The translations under genes and the position numbers were made by a program. Of a DNA stretch of 64,000 nt, positions 14,928 to 22,256 are shown in pieces (the first letter of the stretch is position 1; every line of letters starts with the position of its first letter). Origin of the DNA: an uncultured Acetobacterium sp. (GTDB taxonomy: Bacteria > Bacillota > Clostridia > Eubacteriales > Eubacteriaceae). The stretch is from positions 3,994,736 through 4,058,735 of the forward strand of contig NZ_OY760905.1 of the NCBI RefSeq assembly GCF_963664135.1. The letters run 5' to 3'. Under the pieces are notes generated by a model, which did not search any database, had not been told where the DNA came from, and was given only the letters and a program-made list of their open reading frames with translations.

Positions 14928-15981
14928 TGTACACGACCTCCTTGATAATTTCCAGAATCTTTTGATTTTCCTGTGGCTTTCCCATCGAAAACCGAATGCT
15001 ACCGGGGTTAGACTGGGATTCGGCAAAGCGTTTGATTAATATATTTTTTTTCAGCAGACCCTCAAAAATGGCTTCGGCTTTAGTGGTTTCAAAATAAATG
15101 AAGTTGGAACCGGAAGGGAAAACAGTAATTTCCGGCAAGCCTTCAAGCACCGCCATGGTCTTGAGCCGCTCAGCTTTTAAGGTTTCCAGATTGCGTAATA
15201 TTTCAGTCCGGTTTTTTAGGGCGATCACCGCCAGCTTCTGAGTCAGTACGTTGAGGTTGTAGGGACCTTTTACCTTATAAAGAATATCGATGACATCCTT
15301 ATTGCCGAGGGCATAACCGCAGCGGATACCAGCCAGACCAAAGGCTTTAGATAACGTCCGCAGGATTAACAGCCGAGGATATTTCGCCAGCAGATCGACG
15401 TTGGATTCGCCGAAAAATTCAATATAGGCTTCATCTAAAACCACCAGTGAGGGCACCGCATCAAGCATTTTAATGATGGCATCCTTGTCAAAGATATAAC
15501 CGGTGGGGTTGTTGGGATTACAGATATAGAGAATCTTAGCCTGATTGTTACAGGCGGCGGCAATCAAACCGTCCACATCAGGAATATGTCCTGGCAAATC
15601 GGCCACCATGATATGTTTGGCATTAGAAATAGTCGCCCAGATGTCATACATGGCAAAGGATGGGGTATGGGAAACCACCACATCACCAGGGTCAACAAAG
15701 GCCTGATTGATCATCGCAATCAGCTCATCGGAACCGGAACCGCAGATAATGCCGTCCTGGGGAACGCCGGTATAATCGGTCAGTTCATCCAGTAATTCAG
15801 GGAAGCAGGCTTCCGGGTAGCGGTTTAAATCGGTTTTGCAGATGTCGTCGCAAAATTTTCGTTTTAACTGCATCGGGAAGTCAAAGGGACTCTCGTTGGC
15901 ATTGACCACAATATCATATTGGGGGGCGTCAACCTTATAAGCAACCAGACTTTCAATATTTTTTCGAACCAGTTTTTCCAT
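14917..15981 (-). CDS. hisC: Histidinol-phosphate aminotransferase
   Basis: A 354-residue PLP-dependent aminotransferase of fold type I, step 7. The PLP lysine lies in LRTLSKAFGLAGIRCGY, with upstream ICNPNNPTGYIF and VVLDEAYIEF, typical of HisC. The ATG at 15981 overlaps the hisD TAA by one base, and the gene end overlaps hisB by 11 bp, so the trio hisD-C-B is tightly coupled. Confidence 0.97.
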   Translation of the reverse strand: MEKLVRKNIESLVAYKVDAPQYDIVVNANESPFDFPMQLKRKFCDDICKTDLNRYPEACFPELLDELTDYTGVPQDGIICGSGSDELIAMINQAFVDPGDVVVSHTPSFAMYDIWATISNAKHIMVADLPGHIPDVDGLIAAACNNQAKILYICNPNNPTGYIFDKDAIIKMLDAVPSLVVLDEAYIEFFGESNVDLLAKYPRLLILRTLSKAFGLAGIRCGYALGNKDVIDILYKVKGPYNLNVLTQKLAVIALKNRTEILRNLETLKAERLKTMAVLEGLPEITVFPSGSNFIYFETTKAEAIFEGLLKKNILIKRFAESQSNPGSIRFSMGKPQENQKILEIIKEVVYNEA

Positions 15982-17261
15982 TAGTTTTCAAACCGCCTTT
16001 CAACTGCTTTAGCGTGGGCATCCAGCCCTTCGGACCGGGCAAAGGCCGCAATCTTGGTATAAACATCGCCCAGCGCGGCCTGATCGTAGGATAAAATACT
16101 AGATTTTTTAAGATAATCATATACGCCCAATGGTGATGAGAATTTGGCAGTACCCGAGGTGGGGAGAGTATGGTTGGGACCGGCAAAATAATCACCCAGT
16201 GGTTCCGGGGTATAGGCGCCCATAAAAATGGCACCGGCATTTTTCACTTTTTCCAGCGAGTCCATCGGGTGCGCAATCAGCAGTTCCAGATGTTCAGGGG
16301 CAATCTGATTGGACAGCTCAAAGGCTTCGTCCAGATCCTTAACGATAAAGACAAACCCAAAATCATCTACTGATTTCTTGGCGATTTCTTTACGGTTTAA
16401 ATCTTCGCTGATCTGGCGGTAGACTTCTTCGATGACCTGGTTGCCCAGCTCTTCCGAGGTGGTCACCAGAATCGGCATCGCCAGTTCATCATGCTCGGCC
16501 TGGGACAGCAAATCAGCAGCGGCGTAAACCGGATTGGCATTTTCATCGGCAATGATCAGTACCTCACTGGGGCCGGCAATCATGTCAATGTCGACCTTGC
16601 CAAAGACTTCTTTTTTGGCAGTCGCCACATAAATATTACCGGGACCGACAATTTTATTAACTGGTTTAATGGTTTCGGTGCCATAGGCCAGGGCAGCAAT
16701 GGCTTGGGCTCCACCTATTTTATAAATTTCGTGAACGCCGGCAATCTTGGCAGCCGCTAAAATTGTCGGATTGATTTTTCCATCCCGTCCCGGCGGCGTC
16801 ACCATGACCAGGGATTGCACTCCGGCCACCAGCGCCGGAATCGCATCCATCAGCACCGTCGACGGATAAGTGGCTTTACCGCCAGGGACATAAAGCCCTA
16901 CCCGTTCAATCGGGGTAATGTGCTGGCCGAGGATGACCCCGGGTTTGGGTGTATAAGTCCAGGTGGTTTCCAGCTGTTTTTCATGGAAGTCCCGGATATT
17001 CTGGGCCGCTTCCCGGATAATCGCCAGCAGTTCGTTCGGAACCGTTGCAAAGGCTTCGTCGATTTCTGCTTCGGTAACTTGCAGGTGGGTCAGCACACAA
17101 TGATCCAGCGCCTGGGTATAATACAACAGAGCTACATTACCTTCTTTTCTAACCCCTTTGATAATTTCCAGCACCGCGTTTCTAATATCTTCCCGCTCGT
17201 CATCATTGCGTTTTAAAATGGTGTCAAGATCCATGTTTTTTTTATATTTGATAATTTTCAT
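15981..17261 (-). CDS. hisD: Histidinol dehydrogenase
   Basis: A 426-residue zinc-dependent dehydrogenase that carries out the last two oxidations from histidinol to histidine with NAD. Recognisable segments are YVPGGKATYPSTVLM, KIVGPGNIYVATAKKEVFG, DMIAGPSEVLIIAD and HTLPTSGTAKFSSPLGV. The start is ATG 17261 with GAGAGG upstream; the frame is open for 29 more codons but these run into repeat copy D and look non-coding. It is separated from hisG by that repeat. Confidence 0.97.
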   Translation of the reverse strand: MKIIKYKKNMDLDTILKRNDDEREDIRNAVLEIIKGVRKEGNVALLYYTQALDHCVLTHLQVTEAEIDEAFATVPNELLAIIREAAQNIRDFHEKQLETTWTYTPKPGVILGQHITPIERVGLYVPGGKATYPSTVLMDAIPALVAGVQSLVMVTPPGRDGKINPTILAAAKIAGVHEIYKIGGAQAIAALAYGTETIKPVNKIVGPGNIYVATAKKEVFGKVDIDMIAGPSEVLIIADENANPVYAAADLLSQAEHDELAMPILVTTSEELGNQVIEEVYRQISEDLNRKEIAKKSVDDFGFVFIVKDLDEAFELSNQIAPEHLELLIAHPMDSLEKVKNAGAIFMGAYTPEPLGDYFAGPNHTLPTSGTAKFSSPLGVYDYLKKSSILSYDQAALGDVYTKIAAFARSEGLDAHAKAVERRFEN

Positions 17262-17290
17262 GTTATTCCTCTCGTTTAAGTAAGCTTTAA

Positions 17291-17478
17291 AGATTGTGCA
17301 AAACTCATAATCATCGACCAATTGTTGCGTAGTGTTCGGTTTCCACAAACAATTTTATAACGTGTAGGCGAACAGGCGTTAGCCTGTCCGACGTACAGTG
17401 TAAAAATTCGCACAGCGATTTCTTCTGGTTGTTTCGTGCGAAACCGAACGCGGAGCTCACGGTACTTTGGTTACTGCC
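17291..17478. repeat. Hairpin-rich intergenic repeat, copy D (between hisG and hisD)
   Basis: A copy of about 188 bp sharing with copy A the blocks TTTCCACAA, TAACGTGTAGGCGAACAGG, GTTAGCCTGTCCGACGTACA and TTTCGTGCGAAAC. It lacks the TTCGCG / CGCGAA cassette and carries instead one arm of the GATTTCTTCTGGTT stem near its right half. It fills the hisG-hisD junction, making the second interruption of the his operon. Confidence 0.75.
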
Positions 17479-17486
17479 AAACGATG

Positions 17487-18107
17487 CTACAGCTGATTTT
17501 CGAAAGCTTTGATAATCGGATCGATCATTTCTCGTTTGGTTTTCAGGCTAACCTGATTCACAATCAGTCGGGAGCTGATATCACAGATTTCTTCCAGCAC
17601 CGACAGGCCGTTTTCTTTAAGGGTACTGCCGCTTTCGACAATATCAACAATACAGTCAGCCAACCCGATCAGCGGCGCCAGCTCCACCGAACCGTTGATT
17701 TTAATAATGTCAACCAATTGGTTTTTAGTGTGAAAATAGTCCTTGGCGATGACCGGATATTTGGTGCCGACCACCATTTTCTTGCCATAGGGGATGGGGC
17801 GATTTTCAAAACCGGCCACACACATCTTGCATTTGCCGATGTTTAAATTCAACATTTCATAAACCTGAGCCGGGTGCTCCAGCAGCACATCTTTGCCGAC
17901 GATGCCGATATCGGCGGCTCCTTTTTCGACATAAGTGGGAACATCAGGCGATTTAACCAGAAAGAATTCGATGGTGCCGGTGGTATCGGTAAAAATCAGC
18001 TTACGGCTTTTTTCCGAATAATCCTCGAAGACATAACCCAGATCAATTAACAGTTCAATAGCTTTTTTAGCCACCCGGCCTTTGGCCAGGGCAAAACGAA
18101 TTATCAT
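17487..18107 (-). CDS. hisG: ATP phosphoribosyltransferase catalytic subunit (short form)
   Basis: A 206-residue short-form HisG, which condenses ATP and PRPP in the first step of histidine synthesis and needs HisZ for activity and feedback control. Visible features are MIIRFALAKGRVAKKA, GAADIGIVGKDVL and the PRPP-binding CIVDIVESGSTLKENGL. It lacks the C-terminal regulatory domain of long HisG. The ATG is immediately next to the hisZ stop codon, consistent with a 1:1 complex. Confidence 0.97.
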   Translation of the reverse strand: MIIRFALAKGRVAKKAIELLIDLGYVFEDYSEKSRKLIFTDTTGTIEFFLVKSPDVPTYVEKGAADIGIVGKDVLLEHPAQVYEMLNLNIGKCKMCVAGFENRPIPYGKKMVVGTKYPVIAKDYFHTKNQLVDIIKINGSVELAPLIGLADCIVDIVESGSTLKENGLSVLEEICDISSRLIVNQVSLKTKREMIDPIIKAFENQL

Positions 18108-19364
18108 CTATTCCACCTCGCTTTCGGTTGGGATCTTGTCAATAAAAAGAAATTCATTATTCTTTTGCAGTGACAGTTTTTCATTGCTCAGATAATAAAT
18201 GTTGGCATTTTTATATAAGGGGTTTTGATGGAGGTTTTTTACCTGGTCGGCCACTGTCGTTTTGACGATTAAGACCTCAGCAATTTTTCCCTCTTGTCGT
18301 AATTCATCGGCCAGCTTGTAAGCGGCCGATTTATCGGTGGTGTCATAAAGAATCACGTGAACCGTTTCATTATCCAAAGGAAGCAACTGGTGCTGTTCCA
18401 TATAATCAATGACTTTGAGCAGGTCGATGGCAAAACCACAGGCTGGTCGGGGAATCCCAAATTTTTCGGAGAGATGATTATATCGCCCGCCGCTGATCAC
18501 CGGTTCACCACAACTATTGATATAGCCCTTAAAATTGATATCGCTGTAATAGTTCATCTGATTGGTGAAGCCCAGATCAAAGCTCACATATTGGGACAGC
18601 CCGATGACTTCCAGATGGGCGTAGATCTCAGAAATTTTCTCGACCACCTGGCGCATCTTCTCGCTGATGCAGAGAGCCGCCATTTCTTTGGCAACCGCTT
18701 TGGGCTCACCATAAAGCAGTGGCAGCTTGAGAATAATCGCTTTTTTGTCTTCAGGCAGAGCCAGTTTTTCCAGATAGTCGGCGATGTCGCCGATATTTTT
18801 ATTTTCAATATATTTAAATAAGGTCGCTTTTTCTTTGGTACTAAAGGCCAGGTCGTCAAAAAGAAAATTGATAAAGCCGACATGACCCAGGTCGATATGA
18901 ACATCCTCGATGCCGTTTTCTAAAAGCGAGCGGATCGCCAGGGCGATGACTTCACCGTCGCATTCCGGGGTGTCATTGCCAAAATATTCAATTCCAATTT
19001 GGGTGATCTCTTTTTTGGTAATTTCTGGTGAAGAGAAATTGCGATAGATATTAGTTTCATATGAGAACTTGATAATGTCATCGGCATTGGGATGATTCAT
19101 TGCCGCCATCCGGGTCACTGGTAGGGTTGCATCCGGTTTTAGTACCAGCACTTTACCCTGATGATTCACCAGCTTAAAAAGATCGTCACTGGGGATAGAA
19201 TCCTCATTCACGTAAAGATCATAGGTTTCAAAGGTCGGGGTGGAGATCTGATGGTAGCCATGAGATCGGTAAAGGGACATCAATTTATCATTAATTTGCT
19301 GTAAAGCAAAATAATCCTGATGTTGGATATTTTCAAAGCCGTCAATGGTATAGTTGAAAAGCAT
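18108..19364 (-). CDS. hisZ: ATP phosphoribosyltransferase regulatory subunit HisZ
   Basis: A 418-residue class II aminoacyl-tRNA-synthetase-like protein that acts as regulatory subunit of short HisG. The HisRS-like core shows LKPDATLPVTRMAAM, IGIEYFGND and SGGRYNHLSEKFG, followed by an anticodon-domain-like C-terminus. Start is ATG 19364 with AAGGAGG five bases upstream, in preference to the unsupported ATG 18 bases earlier. It is the first gene of the operon. Its pairing with short HisG argues against it being the true histidyl-tRNA synthetase. Confidence 0.93.
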   Translation of the reverse strand: MLFNYTIDGFENIQHQDYFALQQINDKLMSLYRSHGYHQISTPTFETYDLYVNEDSIPSDDLFKLVNHQGKVLVLKPDATLPVTRMAAMNHPNADDIIKFSYETNIYRNFSSPEITKKEITQIGIEYFGNDTPECDGEVIALAIRSLLENGIEDVHIDLGHVGFINFLFDDLAFSTKEKATLFKYIENKNIGDIADYLEKLALPEDKKAIILKLPLLYGEPKAVAKEMAALCISEKMRQVVEKISEIYAHLEVIGLSQYVSFDLGFTNQMNYYSDINFKGYINSCGEPVISGGRYNHLSEKFGIPRPACGFAIDLLKVIDYMEQHQLLPLDNETVHVILYDTTDKSAAYKLADELRQEGKIAEVLIVKTTVADQVKNLHQNPLYKNANIYYLSNEKLSLQKNNEFLFIDKIPTESEVE

Positions 19365-19389
19365 GTGAACCTCCTTGTTCAAACGAATA

Positions 19390-19451
19390 CTTCATTACTG
19401 TAACTTGATGAAGTGATAAGTCTATTGTAACATTTAAATTAATTTTGTCAA
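19390..19451 (-). promoter_or_regulatory. Histidine operon promoter with inverted repeat
   Basis: On the reverse strand TTGACA (19446-19451), 16 bp, TACAAT (19424-19429). Downstream in the leader CTTCAT / ATGAAG (19390-19395 and 19408-19413) forms an inverted repeat that could be a repressor site. I see no T-box leader and no run of histidine codons. Confidence 0.6.
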
Positions 19452-19698
19452 AGTATTTAATTATTTTTTAATTTGTTTTTATTAGTCATGATAATCAAGA
19501 ATTAATCTTTTGATTATTGTAAAACTTCATTTTCATCAATTTTATAAATAATGATGAACGGTCATGGATTTTGCTGACACTATGTATTATAATATATCTA
19601 TGATTTGATGGCAAACTGTGTTGAGGATAATCACCCGCGTTGATGACAAGGTTGAAATTTAGAAAAAACGAGAAAAATCAGAAAGCAAGGTGTACTTA

Positions 19699-21519
19699 GT
19701 GATTAATATATTAAACCTGAATTCTGAAGAACAGATAATTGCGATGATAATTTTTAGCATCATTATTTTTTTTATTTTCGCAGCGCTAGCCTTTCATATA
19801 TATTTCATCAGTAGAAAACTGGAAGATGAAGAACGAGACGAAAAAATGTTTAGCTCGATATTCAATCAGGTTGCTGATAGTATTGTGGTAGTTGATGAAG
19901 ATATGATTATTTATAAAGCCAATGAGGCATTTTTAAATTATCAGGGTAAGCCTGCGGATAAGATAATCGGAAAAAATATTCAGCGAATTCCGACGGATTA
20001 TGATTTTGATGCGGACAATAAGGAATTAAGAGACGTCATTAAAGAAAAAGGTGTTTACGAGAAAAATATTAACTTTTTTCATAGCAGTGGTGAGGTGATC
20101 CCGCTTCATTTGATGTTTAAACCGATATTCATTGATGACAAAAAAGGCGGACAAAAGAGATTTACGGTTATCACCGGAATTGATATGAAAAATACTCAGG
20201 AAAAAGATGATTATATCAAGCAACAGAAGGATGAATTGCTGGAAATTCAGCATCTGGCTCATCTGGGCTACTGGGAAATGAATTATATCACAAAAAAAGT
20301 ATTCTGGTCCCAAGAACTTTATAGTATACTTGGCTATGAGGAAGGCGAGGTCGAACCCAATCTTGACATTATTTACTGGATGGCCTATGAGGATGATCAG
20401 AACCGCGTTTGGAAAGCTTTTTTAAAGGCTTTTCAGGCCCAGGAAAAGGTCGATACCCACTATCGGATCAAAAATAATCGGGGTGAAATGCGGGATATTT
20501 ATTTAAGAATACGACATTTTTTTACAGATGATAATGAACATTTGCGAACCATTGGGTTATTACAGGATGTGACCAAGCAGGCAAGTTTAAGGGATGAACT
20601 CACCGCTCAGATGATTTTCACAGACAAGGTACTTAATAATAGCAGTCTTCTTTACATTGAATATAATAAAGATTTCGAAGTGAAAAATATCAATAAATGG
20701 GTGAGTCAATTAAGTGGCATTTCTTATGATGAAGCTGAAGGCAAATCACTAATGGATATTTTTGGAAAACTCGGCCGAGCTAATAGGAAGTTTATTAACG
20801 AGAATTTAAATTTTAACCGTCCTTTGCCGTTTAAAGATGCAAAAGGAACGATCCACTATATCCAATGGGATCATGCGACTTTTACCAAAAAATCGGGAGA
20901 AAACGCTAATATTCTGATGGGGATTGATGTTACTGAAATCATTGAGAAGCGCAAAGCCCTGGAAGCGTCTTTTATCCTGGATCCCATTACCAAATTGCCC
21001 AATCGCTATAAACTGGAACAAGTCTTGGAAAATTATTTTAATAAAAATGGAAATAATCCAAATAAAAACCTGGCACTGATATTTCTGCAAATTGACGGAA
21101 TTCACACAGTGGGTGATGCCTATGGTCAGGATATAGAAGATCAATTGATGTGTGCCTTAAGTGAGCGGCTTTATGGAGCCATTGGTAAATATGGGCTTTT
21201 TGTTCGTCGCTATACCGATCAGTTTGTCTTGTTTTATCCCTGTGACCCTAGTATCAAAAAACTGATGGAAATTTGCGAATTGGTTGCCGAGTTACTTAAA
21301 ATACCTTTTGTTATTGAAGGCAGTTCATTTAAATTAAAAAATCATCTTGGTATTTCAAAATTTCCAGATCATGCTAAAACGAAAGAAGATCTGGTCCGAT
21401 TTGGAAGTGCCGCAATGCATGAGGCTCAACGACTAAATTTAGATTACTACTTTTATCATGAATCATTTGAAAAAAAGTTAAAAAGCAAAGTTAATGGATA
21501 TGAACTAAATAACAACTAA
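19699..21519 (+). CDS. Membrane PAS-domain protein with degenerate GGDEF domain
   Basis: A protein of about 606 residues with one N-terminal transmembrane helix (IIAMIIFSIIIFFIFAALAF), three PAS-like domains and a C-terminal GGDEF-type domain beginning at LDPITKLPNRYKLEQ. The signature active-site loop reads RRYTDQF in place of GGDEF, so diguanylate cyclase activity is unlikely; it may bind GTP or act as a sensor scaffold. No EAL domain follows. Start is probably GTG 19699 behind AAGGTG, with GTG 19690 as alternative. It diverges from the his operon; a TATAAT-like box lies near 19590. An HAD hydrolase gene follows 16 bp downstream. Confidence 0.85.
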   Translation: MINILNLNSEEQIIAMIIFSIIIFFIFAALAFHIYFISRKLEDEERDEKMFSSIFNQVADSIVVVDEDMIIYKANEAFLNYQGKPADKIIGKNIQRIPTDYDFDADNKELRDVIKEKGVYEKNINFFHSSGEVIPLHLMFKPIFIDDKKGGQKRFTVITGIDMKNTQEKDDYIKQQKDELLEIQHLAHLGYWEMNYITKKVFWSQELYSILGYEEGEVEPNLDIIYWMAYEDDQNRVWKAFLKAFQAQEKVDTHYRIKNNRGEMRDIYLRIRHFFTDDNEHLRTIGLLQDVTKQASLRDELTAQMIFTDKVLNNSSLLYIEYNKDFEVKNINKWVSQLSGISYDEAEGKSLMDIFGKLGRANRKFINENLNFNRPLPFKDAKGTIHYIQWDHATFTKKSGENANILMGIDVTEIIEKRKALEASFILDPITKLPNRYKLEQVLENYFNKNGNNPNKNLALIFLQIDGIHTVGDAYGQDIEDQLMCALSERLYGAIGKYGLFVRRYTDQFVLFYPCDPSIKKLMEICELVAELLKIPFVIEGSSFKLKNHLGISKFPDHAKTKEDLVRFGSAAMHEAQRLNLDYYFYHESFEKKLKSKVNGYELNNN

Positions 21520-21535
21520 AATAGAGGAGTCATAT

Positions 21536-22189
21536 ATGACCTATAAATGCGTGGTTTTCGATTTTGATGGTACCCTTGCAGATACTGAAGAGAAAGCCTT
21601 TAATATATACAATGAACTGGCGACTAAATATAAATACAGCACTGTTACGATGGAGGAATTACAGCATATTAAAAACCTACATATTAAAGAGATCAAAGAA
21701 ATCGTGGACATTCCTTTTTATCAATTCCCCCGGGCATTAAGAGATGGACAGAAAATGATGCGAAAGGAGTCGACTGAGATTCATTCCTTTTCGCCAGACA
21801 TTCATACTTTTTTTACCGAACTGAGAAAAGAGACCGACCATATCGGGATACTTACCTCCAATATTAAAAAGACGGTTGCCCAATTTCTGATAACCTATGA
21901 TATCAGTCATGAGATTGAGTTTATTATGTGTTCAGCGCTAATGTCCAAAGCTAAAAAAATAAAGAAGGTGCTTCGGAAGTACGATATTAAACCGACTGAA
22001 ATGTTGTACATTGGGGATGAGGTGCGTGATATTGAAGCCTGCCATAAGGTGGGGGTCGATGTGATTGCGGTAAAATGGGGGTATAATACACCTTCGGCTC
22101 TTGAAAAGTGCAAACCGACCTTTATGATTGAGAACCTTTGGGATGTCATCGACATTGTAAAATCAAAGAATCAATCCCAAGTTGGATAG
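21536..22189 (+). CDS. HAD-superfamily hydrolase
   Basis: A 217-residue HAD phosphatase of the phosphoglycolate-phosphatase type. Motif I is DFDGTLADT (nucleophile Asp and acid/base Asp), motif II is LTSN, and motif III/IV is IGDEVRDIEAC after a conserved Lys. It lies 16 bp behind the PAS/GGDEF-like gene with its own ribosome site (AGAGGAG) and probably shares its transcript. The substrate cannot be told from sequence. Confidence 0.87.
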   Translation: MTYKCVVFDFDGTLADTEEKAFNIYNELATKYKYSTVTMEELQHIKNLHIKEIKEIVDIPFYQFPRALRDGQKMMRKESTEIHSFSPDIHTFFTELRKETDHIGILTSNIKKTVAQFLITYDISHEIEFIMCSALMSKAKKIKKVLRKYDIKPTEMLYIGDEVRDIEACHKVGVDVIAVKWGYNTPSALEKCKPTFMIENLWDVIDIVKSKNQSQVG

Positions 22190-22221
22190 AAGAATCTCAA
22201 CTATAAATGATGTTAATTAAA

Positions 22222-22255
22222 AGTGGACTTGTCTGACCAGACAAGTCCACTTTTG
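22222..22255. terminator. Bidirectional terminator between HAD and kinase genes
   Basis: Stem AAAAGTGGACTTGTCTG / CAGACAAGTCCACTTTT with almost no loop, lying between two convergent genes. Confidence 0.85.
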
Positions 22256-22256
22256 A

